Source: Candidatus Peregrinibacteria bacterium CG10_big_fil_rev_8_21_14_0_10_55_24 (GTDB lineage: Bacteria; Patescibacteriota; Gracilibacteria; Peribacterales; Peribacteraceae). Taken from it: DNA of 64,000 nt. Below, in pieces: positions 26,355-34,892 of the stretch (position 1 is its first letter; each line of letters starts with the position of its first letter). The notes below the pieces were generated by a model. The model was given only the letters and a program-made list of their open reading frames with translations. It did not search any database and was not told the DNA's origin. Made by a program: the position numbers and the translations under genes. The DNA is taken from the NCBI GenBank assembly GCA_002772745.1, contig PFDV01000005.1:135609-199608 (forward strand). The letters run 5' to 3'.

Positions 26355-27055
26355 GATGCGAGCGGTGGAAGTCGGTATCCCAGGAGACGTTTCTTGGCCT
26401 CGCGATACGTGGGCATCGCTCGCTCCACCTCACGCCAAAAAGCATGGGAGTGGTTTTGAAAGCGCACATGAGCCAGTTCATGGACAATGATGTACTGGAG
26501 AATTTCCGGTGGCATACACAACAGCGCCGCATTGATCATAATGGTGCATCGAGGGGAGCAGCTGCCCCATTGCGAGCCGGCGAACTTCAGTCGCACATCT
26601 TTAACCCGGACGCCGAGCGTTCGTTCGTTGATCTCTTTCACGAGTGCGATCGTGTGTGGTGTTTCTGCATCGGAGAGAAGCTTCCAGAGCAACCGATGAA
26701 ATCCCGGTCTACGTAGCAGCGGTCCTACGGTGATTACCCAGCCGGAGGAGTGGCGCTCGACACGGGTTGCCCCGCCCGGTTTCAGTGCGATGTGGTACCG
26801 GCGTCCCGTAGGGAGCGTGACCGTCAGACTCTGGTTTCCGTTGAGTAGAGGGCTAAACGGGTCGATGCAGTGGAGTTTGTCAGCCTTCAGTACCCGCTGC
26901 GTCATCCGTCTGAGGAGTGTTTGGATGTGCTCCTGTTCCTGCGTATGTGAAAGATTCCGTGCCAAGCGGATGATGATTGTTTCGTCGCGGAATACCGCTC
27001 GAGAATGCTTGTTTCTGGTGTGTTCAATACGGTGGCGGATGCGTCTCCTCTTCAT
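26351..27055 (-). CDS. YgjP-like metal-dependent peptidase (DUF45)
   Basis: 234 residues. The signature is SQWGSCSPRCTIMINAAL then VHELAHVRFQNHSHAFW, which gives the HExxH zinc site and third ligand of the YgjP/SprT-like group. The N-terminal ~110 residues are basic and less conserved. Proteolysis of a DNA- or protein-bound target is plausible for the group but not shown here. It lies 9 bases after the 340-residue exported protein in the same operon. Confidence 0.88.
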   Translation of the reverse strand: MKRRRIRHRIEHTRNKHSRAVFRDETIIIRLARNLSHTQEQEHIQTLLRRMTQRVLKADKLHCIDPFSPLLNGNQSLTVTLPTGRRYHIALKPGGATRVERHSSGWVITVGPLLRRPGFHRLLWKLLSDAETPHTIALVKEINERTLGVRVKDVRLKFAGSQWGSCSPRCTIMINAALLCMPPEILQYIIVHELAHVRFQNHSHAFWREVERAMPTYREAKKRLLGYRLPPLAS

Positions 27056-27063
27056 GGAGAACG

Positions 27064-28086
27064 CTAGTATAGAACACCGCGCAAGGGAGGAGTGATCGGG
27101 AGCGAGAGTTGGCGGCGCAGGGGACGGGGGAGGTAGGGATCGTATGCGGGTTCGGGCTCGGGCTCGGGTTCCTTGACCATTTCGGGCTCAGATTGCGCAG
27201 GAACTGTCACCTCCGGTACCTCGGCAACGGGCGCGCTGCCGTGGTATTCATCTTCGTTCTCTGCGACTCTGAGACACGTGTGGAGGAGCACGAATGCCTC
27301 TTCCAGCTCGGTTGTTGCCGGCGGGAGGTCCTTGGCTGCCGTTACTTCTGTCAGCGCGGTTTCTGCATCGCTTAAACATCGGAGAGTTTGCCCAACGCTT
27401 GGGTCTTCCCCTTCATCTTGCGCAGTGGGAAGAGCTTGTACGAGGATGTGAGCGATCCATGTCAGAAGCACGTCGGCGCGTGCGTGGGTTTCTGCCAGCC
27501 ACAGAGGTGTGCGGTAGAGCGTTGCAAGATTTTGTTTTGCGATGCTGCAGGATTCCTCCGTCTGAAAAACACCGGTATCGATGCCGTCGAGAATCGTAGC
27601 AATGGCCTGCTGCATGGTGTCGATGGCAGCCAGAAGCTCCGTACGGATTTCATTGCTCAATCCGGCACGGTTTTCCACCGAGCGGCGTTCCCTGCGCAGC
27701 CATTCCCCGTCGAGTGTCAGTTGTGTTCGGAAGCAGCGCAGGATGACGCCCAGACGTTGGTCCCGGTTACTGTGGCGGATTTCCTCTCTGCACTGTGCTT
27801 CGTAGGCGAGCGTTTTCTGCCAATGTTCGGTAAACCATACCTGTTGGGCTTGCTGTTCGCTCCTGCTGCTCTGGAATCTGAGGAGGAATCCTCGTGCACG
27901 GTTTTCCCGTTGCTCTTCTCTCGTTGGAACGGGTTCAGCCAGTGCTCCGGTTGCAGTGCTCACCGTTTCGAGGTCGTTGAGCTGTGCTCGCAACGAGATT
28001 TGGAGCATGCCCACGCTTGCCATGCTCACGGCTATGGCGGAGAGGATAACGGCGGTTGCAGATCGGCGGTGACGGGAGAAACCCAT
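27064..28086 (-). CDS. Membrane-anchored hypothetical protein with PEP tail
   Basis: 340 residues. One N-terminal membrane segment (about 10-32) is followed by a long helical extracytoplasmic region with frequent Arg, Glu and Gln, and a C-terminal linker made of Glu-Pro repeats (EPEPEPEPAYDPYLPRP) encoded by a period-6 GGGCTC/GGGTTC repeat at 27148-27172. No family recognised. It lies 11 bases after the GH15 gene. Confidence 0.65.
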   Translation of the reverse strand: MGFSRHRRSATAVILSAIAVSMASVGMLQISLRAQLNDLETVSTATGALAEPVPTREEQRENRARGFLLRFQSSRSEQQAQQVWFTEHWQKTLAYEAQCREEIRHSNRDQRLGVILRCFRTQLTLDGEWLRRERRSVENRAGLSNEIRTELLAAIDTMQQAIATILDGIDTGVFQTEESCSIAKQNLATLYRTPLWLAETHARADVLLTWIAHILVQALPTAQDEGEDPSVGQTLRCLSDAETALTEVTAAKDLPPATTELEEAFVLLHTCLRVAENEDEYHGSAPVAEVPEVTVPAQSEPEMVKEPEPEPEPAYDPYLPRPLRRQLSLPITPPLRGVLY

Positions 28087-28097
28087 TGCGATGAGGT

Positions 28098-30158
28098 TTA
28101 AGGAATAGGGGAGAGGTTCTTGAGTTCGTGTTCCCGCTCAAGGTACAGAAGAACCGTTTCAACGTACGCTGCGTGGCTCCATGTGAGCGGCGCAACAGAC
28201 AGATGTTCGCCGCTGAATGGATTGATCTGCTCAGCCAGGATTCCCGTATGGGATGCATGTTTACAGGTCCACTTCAGCACGTCGCGCGGTTTTTCCAAGT
28301 CCTCAAGAGAACGGGCTCTGGCGATATGCCACTGCGCGTCCCAGAGTGTCGTGATGACCCAGGGGTTCCCCGGGATTTCCTTCGAGGGTGTTGTAACAGC
28401 GTGGTACACGTCATTCGTGTAGCGTGCTAATCCTCCAATGGGTGTATGGACAGTGAGATGTTCTTCCAGTTGTTCCATCGTGGAGACGATGCGCGGATCC
28501 TCGGCCGGGAGAATCCCCAATTTCCACAGGAAGCATAGGCTTGCATCCGGGGTGGTATCACGACTGACGGTTACGCCGTCTTTCCGCTCGATGCGCTTGA
28601 GGAATCGCTTGAGTTCATCGTCATACAGGTGGAACAGCAATCCCTGTTTCATGGCATCTGCCGCCATCTGGTAGCGTTCGGAGTGCTTGTGGTGTCCCAG
28701 AACGTGCGCAATGTGCGATGCGGCCTGCAACCCGGCGATGGTGCAGGCGGTGGTATAGGTGAACACGCCGCGGTGCTCCTCCCATGGGTCGTAGCTCGCA
28801 AGCGGGAGACTGGTTTCCTCCTCGCGAAAGTCATGGAGAAATTGAGCAGCGCGCTTTGCGAAGTGCCCCCACATTTCCTGCAGGAATTCGAAGTCCTGAT
28901 TCTTCTCAAAGTGATGCCACAGCGCGTAGAGCACCAAGGCGGTCTCGTCCTCCTGGATCGGGAGTTGCGGTTCCCCGTTTCGTAACCAGGGATGCCACGA
29001 TGATCCCAACGAGGTATCGGGATTGTACTTGTGCAACAGGTAGCCGTCCGGCGTCTGTACCGTCGCACAGAACTCGAAGAATCTCCGTGTGACTTCCATG
29101 TATCCCGCATCGTCCAGGGCTGTACAGATCAACGCGCCGTCTCGCGGCCATACGTAGGTGTACGTATCACGGTTGAATGCCATGATGTCGCTGTCTGCCG
29201 CCGCGACGATGCCTCCCTTGCTGTCCGCATGCATGCGCATGGTGAGCAGGCTGCGCTTGAAAAGCTCGACCAAGTCACCGCTGAGCGATCCGAAGTCATG
29301 CGGAGTCTTATTCACCCAGCTCTTCCAGTAATTGTGGCAATTACGATGCATGCGCTCCACACCTTCCGTGAGTACGGTTTCCTGGAGTGCAATGACATCC
29401 TCAAGCTCCTTCCCGGCGCACACCCACAGGGTGAGCGTTGTATCTTTCCCCGGTTCGATACGGCAGTAAATTCCCACGGTGGAATCCACGGATCCCTGTT
29501 CAATTGGATTTCGAGAGAGCTCTCCATCCTCTGCGTCTCGCCACGTTCCCTCCAGCCCCTGGTACTCGCTCTTCCCGACAGTGAATGAGGAAATTCCGCA
29601 GGTCTTTAGGTGTTCCATACGCCGAAGGGCCGAAGCGTAGCGTCCCCCCTTCGTTCCCGATCGACAGACTGTGGGGCAATCCGTATCTCCTCCGACGAGA
29701 AAATAACGACGTTGGCGGTAATGGATGATGGTGTTCGTATACGGTTCGTAGAATGCCGTGTCCTTCTGTTTGTCTCCGTAGATGTGGAAGTCGTGGTTGA
29801 AGAAGCAGCGAACCTCTCTCGGTTGATTATCGATACTGCGCAGCGTAAATCTGCGGATGAGTACGTTGTATACTGGATGCACAAAATCCTCTGCGGTTGC
29901 CTCGATTTGGAGATCCTCGTTTCGCAGTAGAGCGAGACCTACCATGGTTTCTGGTTTGTACTGGGAGGAAATTTGCCAACTGGGGTCGCTCAGCCATCGA
30001 ATACCCTTTCCCTCCACCCACATGCCCACACGGTGGCGATCGCCGTATCCCGTGTGATCTTCCATCCCGACGTGCGGGAAGTAGAAATCGCACATCTCCA
30101 TTCGATGGTCGAATGTGGCGAGCATCATGCCGTTGCCGAGGACAAGTGCGCGAGGCAT
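28098..30158 (-). CDS. Glycoside hydrolase family 15 (glucoamylase/trehalase-like)
   Basis: 686 residues with the two-part GH15 plan: an N-terminal beta-sandwich (about 1-270) and an (alpha/alpha)6 barrel. Barrel motifs: YVWPRDGALI, LPIQEDETALVLYAL with the general acid Glu, and ILAEQINPFSGEHLSVAPLTWSHAAYV with the catalytic base region. No signal peptide, so it acts in the cytosol on maltodextrin, glycogen-like glucan or trehalose. It follows GH57 and GT4 genes within 10 bases each, which together make an alpha-glucan synthesis and turnover set. Confidence 0.92.
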   Translation of the reverse strand: MPRALVLGNGMMLATFDHRMEMCDFYFPHVGMEDHTGYGDRHRVGMWVEGKGIRWLSDPSWQISSQYKPETMVGLALLRNEDLQIEATAEDFVHPVYNVLIRRFTLRSIDNQPREVRCFFNHDFHIYGDKQKDTAFYEPYTNTIIHYRQRRYFLVGGDTDCPTVCRSGTKGGRYASALRRMEHLKTCGISSFTVGKSEYQGLEGTWRDAEDGELSRNPIEQGSVDSTVGIYCRIEPGKDTTLTLWVCAGKELEDVIALQETVLTEGVERMHRNCHNYWKSWVNKTPHDFGSLSGDLVELFKRSLLTMRMHADSKGGIVAAADSDIMAFNRDTYTYVWPRDGALICTALDDAGYMEVTRRFFEFCATVQTPDGYLLHKYNPDTSLGSSWHPWLRNGEPQLPIQEDETALVLYALWHHFEKNQDFEFLQEMWGHFAKRAAQFLHDFREEETSLPLASYDPWEEHRGVFTYTTACTIAGLQAASHIAHVLGHHKHSERYQMAADAMKQGLLFHLYDDELKRFLKRIERKDGVTVSRDTTPDASLCFLWKLGILPAEDPRIVSTMEQLEEHLTVHTPIGGLARYTNDVYHAVTTPSKEIPGNPWVITTLWDAQWHIARARSLEDLEKPRDVLKWTCKHASHTGILAEQINPFSGEHLSVAPLTWSHAAYVETVLLYLEREHELKNLSPIP

Positions 30159-30167
30159 GGGATCGGG

Positions 30168-31487
30168 TTAAGATTTTTGTTTGAATGTGAGATTCAGCAA
30201 CGACAGCAAACCTCTTGCGGGTTTCTTCTCCTTCGGAGTCTCCAGTCGTTGCTTCAGGTCGCAGAGTGCGTGGCTAAAGCGTCGGTATGCCTCGTAGGGC
30301 GAATCGTACGGACTGAAATATTTGTGCACGTCTCCGTCGCTCCAGTACTTGGTGCACATGTAGTAGAAGTGATCCGAAGTTTGCAGGAGTCGCCAGAGAT
30401 CAAGGAGATTGCTGTCCCCTCGTTCCTTCACTGCTTTCTCAAGGGAAAAGAGGCTCTCCAATGCTGAACGTTGAATGGCGTTCTCCTGCCATGCGGAGAG
30501 GTCACGCTCCATATCCGCCCAGGAGATGGCATGGTGCGCGTCGTATACAGGGGTTTCCTCCTCCTTCCAGAGGTCAATCACCTGCGAAGGCGTCGCTGCA
30601 CGGATGCCGCGCTTCTCCCAGAGTTCTGGGAGTGAGCGCAGGAACGAGAAAATTCCCGTGTCTTCCCACTGGTGTTCTCCAAAGGTCTCATAATCCATGA
30701 ACAGATTGATACTGTGCCCGCCACTCTGAACGAGCCAGTCGGTGAAGCGGTCACTGGTGAGCGGAAATCCGACCCAGGATCGGTCCGAAAACCGGAAGGC
30801 GACGTCGTCGGAAAGACGGTAATTCTTCAGGAGGACTGTAATCTGCTCGGGGGTCTTCCCACCCTGTCGCTGCTGGTGAATGACTCGTCCAATTTCCTTG
30901 GGGAGGGTGAAGGTTGGCGGAGTGAATGGCACATTGGGGCTTCGTCCGTTGAGGAGATGGTCTGCGCCCTCCGCCAGAATTCCGCGGAAGCCCATCAGTC
31001 GTGCGATCTGGGACAACTCGTTGCTGTAGATGAGCTCGGTGTTGCGAAAGACAGTCGGTCTCTGGCCGAAGAGCTCCTCAATCCGTTGCGCATGGATATG
31101 CACTTGTTCGGTGAATTCCTCCAGGGATTTGAGTGAGCTTAAAGAGTGGTAGTAGGTCTCTGCGAGAAACTCCACCTTGCCGGTTTGTGCCAGGCGCTGG
31201 AACGAGCTGAGCACGTCGGGTCCGTACTCTTTGCACTGTTCCAGGAAGACTCCGGAAAGCGAGTAGGCTACGGAGAAATTGGGATACGTCCTGAGCAGTT
31301 CTTCTATGAGTGCGTTTGCCGGGAGGTAGCACTTCTCCGCTACTTTTCGGAAGATCGCTCGGTTCTTCTCGGCATCGAAATACTCCGGTTTTCCCTGTCC
31401 AATCTCGGTGATGCGGATATCCCGCAACCGGTAGGGTTGATGGACTTGGAAGTAGAGGCATATGAGTGGCATGTGTTGGGGTGTCAT
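30168..31487 (-). CDS. Glycoside hydrolase family 57 (alpha-amylase-like)
   Basis: 439 residues from ATG 31487 (31472 is an alternative). GH57 regions: LYFQVHQPYRLRD near the start, AYSLSGVFLEQ, FRNTELIYSNELSQIARLMGF with the nucleophile Glu, ILAEGADHLL, and LFMDYETFGEHQW with the acid/base Asp. These cytosolic enzymes cleave or transfer alpha-1,4-glucan. The start was set just downstream of the GT4 stop at 31493. Confidence 0.92.
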   Translation of the reverse strand: MTPQHMPLICLYFQVHQPYRLRDIRITEIGQGKPEYFDAEKNRAIFRKVAEKCYLPANALIEELLRTYPNFSVAYSLSGVFLEQCKEYGPDVLSSFQRLAQTGKVEFLAETYYHSLSSLKSLEEFTEQVHIHAQRIEELFGQRPTVFRNTELIYSNELSQIARLMGFRGILAEGADHLLNGRSPNVPFTPPTFTLPKEIGRVIHQQRQGGKTPEQITVLLKNYRLSDDVAFRFSDRSWVGFPLTSDRFTDWLVQSGGHSINLFMDYETFGEHQWEDTGIFSFLRSLPELWEKRGIRAATPSQVIDLWKEEETPVYDAHHAISWADMERDLSAWQENAIQRSALESLFSLEKAVKERGDSNLLDLWRLLQTSDHFYYMCTKYWSDGDVHKYFSPYDSPYEAYRRFSHALCDLKQRLETPKEKKPARGLLSLLNLTFKQKS

Positions 31488-31492
31488 TGGTG

Positions 31493-32707
31493 CTACGAAA
31501 GAAGGGATTGATAAATGCTGCGTACCTGCGATGCCTGTTTCATCCAGGTGAGATGCTGGAGCGAACGGGGCGCTTCCGACCTGAGTTGCTGTGCAAGCGG
31601 TTGCTCGCGCAGGATCGTGAGCACGCAATCCGCCATCTTCTCCGTGTCCCAGAAATCTATGGCAAAGCCGTGGCGTACCACTTCGCTTGCTCCCGATTGC
31701 TTGGAGATGATCACCGGAGTTCCGTGTGCCATGGCTTCTAGGGCTACGAGTCCGAAGGGTTCAGAAAGGGATGGCATTACGAAGCAGGCCGCTTGGCTGT
31801 AGAGCTTATCGGCTTCGCGGTTTGCCACTTTTCCCGTGAAGAGAATGCAATCCTGGAGGCCCATGGCGCAGGCGCGGTTGATGACTTCCGCCATCATGTT
31901 TCCTTCTCCTGCAATCACGAATGTCACGTCGGGACGGAAGCGATGCACGGCGGCAGCCATTTCCAGAAATTGGATGGGACCTTTCTGGATGGTCAATCTT
32001 CCCAGGAAGAGCACCATGGGCGGCTTGGGTGCCGAGGAGATTGCCTGTATCGGTGGCTCACGATCTTGTGCGGTAATCGGCTGGATGGCGTTGTGTACCA
32101 CGGAGATTTTCTGTGCAGGTATGCCGTAGTGTTCGGTGAGGAGGTTCTTCGTGTAGTTGCTGACGGCAATGATGCGGTCGGCAGCCTGAAATCCCTTTCG
32201 TTCCATTCGGTAGATCCACTCATTGGGATGGAAGTGCGTGCGATCGAGTTCCGTTGCATGGATGTGCGTCACAAGCGGCTTATCATGGTAGCGGGCTGCC
32301 GCCATGCCGGCGCCGTAGGTCATCCAGTCATGGCAGTGCACGATGTCAGGATTCGTATCCTGTGTCATATCCACACTCATGGCCGTGAAGTGGGCGACGG
32401 CTTCGGGGAGATCCGCTCCGTAGATCTGCTGGAGTTCCTTCGACATGCGCACGGTGCGCATGGCGTACCCCTCGCTGCCCTCGTAGGGCGAGAGCATGCT
32501 CTGAACGCGGATGCGCTCCACATGTTTTTCCGTGGGCGAAAGAATGGCAAGATCTTCACTCTCCGTCGGTACGGGGTGGGGGAGAACGAGGGTGATCTGT
32601 ACGCCGTTTTTAATGAGTCCCTGCACCAATCCCTGACACGCAACACCCAGTCCACCGAGGTGGAGAGGGGGGTACTCCCAGCCGAACATGAGAGAGCGCA
32701 GCGACAT
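31493..32707 (-). CDS. Glycosyltransferase family 4 (glycogen synthase-like)
   Basis: 404 residues, GT-B fold. N-terminal GWEYPPLHLGGLG is the nucleotide-sugar-proximal G-rich loop; HCHDWMTYGAGMAAARYH lies in the middle; and the C-terminal domain has LFLGRLTIQKGP, VIAGEGNM and the SEPFGLVALEAMAHGTPVI segment with the E-x7-E pair. Given the GH57 and GH15 neighbours it probably extends an alpha-glucan. First gene of a long minus-strand operon with an extended -10 promoter upstream. Confidence 0.9.
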   Translation of the reverse strand: MSLRSLMFGWEYPPLHLGGLGVACQGLVQGLIKNGVQITLVLPHPVPTESEDLAILSPTEKHVERIRVQSMLSPYEGSEGYAMRTVRMSKELQQIYGADLPEAVAHFTAMSVDMTQDTNPDIVHCHDWMTYGAGMAAARYHDKPLVTHIHATELDRTHFHPNEWIYRMERKGFQAADRIIAVSNYTKNLLTEHYGIPAQKISVVHNAIQPITAQDREPPIQAISSAPKPPMVLFLGRLTIQKGPIQFLEMAAAVHRFRPDVTFVIAGEGNMMAEVINRACAMGLQDCILFTGKVANREADKLYSQAACFVMPSLSEPFGLVALEAMAHGTPVIISKQSGASEVVRHGFAIDFWDTEKMADCVLTILREQPLAQQLRSEAPRSLQHLTWMKQASQVRSIYQSLLS

Positions 32708-32745
32708 GGATGTATGTTTTGCTCCGCACGTGTGCGAATCTCATG

Positions 32746-32754
32746 ATTATAGCA
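32746..32754 (-). promoter_or_regulatory. Extended -10 promoter for the alpha-glucan operon
   Basis: Minus strand TGCTATAAT, i.e. the TGn extension plus a perfect TATAAT, about 40 bases before the GT4 ATG. No good -35 is seen. Confidence 0.55.
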
Positions 32755-32817
32755 TGTTTCTGCCAAGAATACCAGACTCCTGGACATCGGATCCCCTTGG
32801 GGTTCTTCTTTGGGTTT

Positions 32818-33747
32818 TTATCCCTCCTGGAGCGCAAGAATGCGCCCTTTCAGGAGATCCAGTACTCTCTCGAGGTCCTCGTTGATGATGAGATCGTCGA
32901 AGAGGTGTCTCTGCTCCTCAAAGAACAGCAAATCCTTCTCGGCATTCTGCATGCGCTCCGCAATACTCGCTTCGGAATCCCTGCCTCTGCTGCGCAATCG
33001 ATGGAGAAGATGGCTGAGCATCACACGCTTGCTCTTTCCCGGGGGGAGCAAGCCACACGAGAGAATGGAGCGACGACCGTAGTGGCCGGCAAGCTCCTGC
33101 AGGAGCCCCATTTCCGTGATGACAATGGGAATTTTCCCGCTCTTCCAAATACCTTCGATGTCTTGTGAGCGGTAACCGTACCACCGCTCTTCCGTGGTGG
33201 AGGGAATACGCGTTGCTGCGATGATGTCTCCGCGCTTGCGTAGCATGTGGAATTCTCGAGCCGTCACGTAGGCATATTCGTCCCCATCGTGGGGTTTGGG
33301 CTCGCGTGTGGTGACAATAGGCACGCGCTGTGCGTATTCGCCAATCTTCGTTGAAAGGAGCGTACAGACGGTGGTCTTACCCACGCCGGAGGGCCCCGTG
33401 AGCGACAAAATGTATCCGGGGAATACGCGCAAGGGCGCCACTTTCCCGGCAACTGCTTCGTAGCAGATGGCGTACACTCTCAGTCCTTGCGCGGTGATGT
33501 GACTCAGGCGTCGATGCGGTTTCACCTGTTGGCCGATACACAGATTGTCGGGCGTGCTCGTAAGCATTTCTCCCAGTGCCTTCGTCCCGTCATGGAGTTC
33601 GATCAGGGCCACGGTGCGTTGGCGCTGAGGAAACCCTTCCGGAGGATGTGCGATGGTGGTGAAGGAGAGGATCGTGCCTTCCTGCATTTTGCTGCGATGT
33701 TCTCGCTGTGCTCGTGCGGCTGCCGCAGGGTGACGGATCGTGCTCAT
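32818..33747 (-). CDS. DUF35-like OB-fold fused to guanylate-kinase-like domain
   Basis: 309 residues from ATG 33747, whose ATGA overlaps the thiolase stop. Residues ~23-98 look like the OB half of DUF35 (GTILSFTTIAHPPEGF, TVALIELHDGTKALGEML, IGQQVKP, GLRVYAICYE). The Cys4 rubredoxin-like part usual in DUF35 is missing. Residues ~112-305 are guanylate-kinase-like: GPSGVGKTT (118-126), VTTREPKPHDGDEYAYVT, and the C-terminal INEDLERVLDLL. In archaea a stand-alone DUF35 protein bridges acetoacetyl-CoA thiolase and HMG-CoA synthase; the two genes just upstream here encode those enzymes. The fusion partner is unexpected. It may be an ordinary Gmk with an appended docking domain, or a GMP/ATP-linked regulator of the complex. 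Confidence 0.75.
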   Translation of the reverse strand: MSTIRHPAAAARAQREHRSKMQEGTILSFTTIAHPPEGFPQRQRTVALIELHDGTKALGEMLTSTPDNLCIGQQVKPHRRLSHITAQGLRVYAICYEAVAGKVAPLRVFPGYILSLTGPSGVGKTTVCTLLSTKIGEYAQRVPIVTTREPKPHDGDEYAYVTAREFHMLRKRGDIIAATRIPSTTEERWYGYRSQDIEGIWKSGKIPIVITEMGLLQELAGHYGRRSILSCGLLPPGKSKRVMLSHLLHRLRSRGRDSEASIAERMQNAEKDLLFFEEQRHLFDDLIINEDLERVLDLLKGRILALQEG

Positions 33748-34892
33748 GAGGCGTATTCCAAAATATGAATGCCACACGTTGCCCCTGCTCCGCCGAAGTT
33801 GTGCGCAAGGCCCCATCGTGAGCCGGAGGCTTTCAGCTGCTTCGCAACATCATTGATCTGTTTTACGCCGGTGGCACCAACGGGATGACCGCAGGCTTTT
33901 AAGCCGCCACTCGCATTGAATGTCGGTGCGGTACTCCGTTCTCTGTAGCGACGAATTCCTTCACCAGGCGCAGCAAATCCCAAATCTTCAACACTGAGGA
34001 GTGCCGCGATGGAGAAGCAGTCATGCAGCTCCACATGTGCGATATCTATGGGGCTGATCTGTGCTTCGGCAAATGCGCGTTGGGCCGCTTCACGCGTGGC
34101 GGCGAAACTCGTAATGGTCGGGCGCTCCGTGATACTCAACGTATCCGTGCAGACCTGCGAGGCAGCGATACGCACGGGTCCTTCAAATTTCGTTGAAAGG
34201 AGGCATGCGGCGGCCCCGTCGCTTACCGGAGAGCAATCAAGCAAGCGCAGAGGATCGGCAACGAGCGTGCTCTCGCTAATCACGCGTGCGGGGATAGGGG
34301 ACTGAAACTGCGCAAAAGGGTTCGACGCGGCATTCGCATGGTGTCGTGCGCTCACCAGGCTCAAGTCCTCGCGTGTGAGACCGTATTCCTCCATGTACCG
34401 TCGCGCGATGAGTCCGAAGATTCCCGGAAAGGTGAGGCCGGATGGCGATTCCTTCTCACTGTCCGCCGCGCCCATAAGGGCGGCGGCAATTTCCTCATTG
34501 CGTACGTCCGTCATCTTTTCGACGCCAAGAACGAGCACCGTCTGCGCACGATTACTCTCCAGGAGACTCAATGCCGTGTGCACGGCGACGGAACCGGAAG
34601 CGCATGCGGCCTCCACGCGGATGGCGGGAGGGCGGTGGGGGAGGAGGCTTGAGGCAATTGCTCCAAGGTGCGCCTGTGCGCTCACCCGCTCGGCAAGCAT
34701 GTTTGCGACAACCACGAAATCCACATCGAGTTCCGTGCATGGAGCATCTTCCAGGGCTGCGTGGACTGCTTCTTCCATCAGTGTACGGAGTCCCTTATCC
34801 CAGTGCTCGCCAAAAGAGGTTTGTCCGGTGCCGATGAGTGAGACGGAGGAGGCCAAAAAGGGGGTTAGGGTTGGGGTTGGGGCGCAGTGCAC
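33744..34892 (-). CDS. Thiolase (archaeal/SCP2-type acetoacetyl-CoA thiolase)
   Basis: 382 residues. The active Cys is in VEAACASGS (Cys97), with later catalytic blocks VELHDCFS, GHPVGATG and the terminal NFGGAGATCGIHIL. The short length and these motifs fit the archaeal thiolases that condense two acetyl-CoA and sit in a complex with HMG-CoA synthase and DUF35. The start overlaps the HMG-CoA synthase gene by 28 bases. Its N-terminal PTPTLTP is encoded by the same period-6 repeat that encodes the end of the synthase in another frame. Confidence 0.88.
   Translation of the reverse strand: MHCAPTPTLTPFLASSVSLIGTGQTSFGEHWDKGLRTLMEEAVHAALEDAPCTELDVDFVVVANMLAERVSAQAHLGAIASSLLPHRPPAIRVEAACASGSVAVHTALSLLESNRAQTVLVLGVEKMTDVRNEEIAAALMGAADSEKESPSGLTFPGIFGLIARRYMEEYGLTREDLSLVSARHHANAASNPFAQFQSPIPARVISESTLVADPLRLLDCSPVSDGAAACLLSTKFEGPVRIAASQVCTDTLSITERPTITSFAATREAAQRAFAEAQISPIDIAHVELHDCFSIAALLSVEDLGFAAPGEGIRRYRERSTAPTFNASGGLKACGHPVGATGVKQINDVAKQLKASGSRWGLAHNFGGAGATCGIHILEYAS
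34861..34882. repeat. Period-6 GGGTTR repeat at the synthase/thiolase overlap
   Basis: Units GGGTTA, GGGTTG, GGGTTG, GGGCGC on the plus strand. It is read as PQPQP at the end of HMG-CoA synthase and as PTPTLTP at the start of thiolase in another frame. Telomere-like in sequence and possibly G-quadruplex forming. Confidence 0.75.

Noticed and set aside
32800-32817. Terminator at CCCCTTGGGG after the DUF35-kinase gene.
   Set aside because: The palindrome is short and the U-rich run lies on the strand opposite to the gene it would serve.
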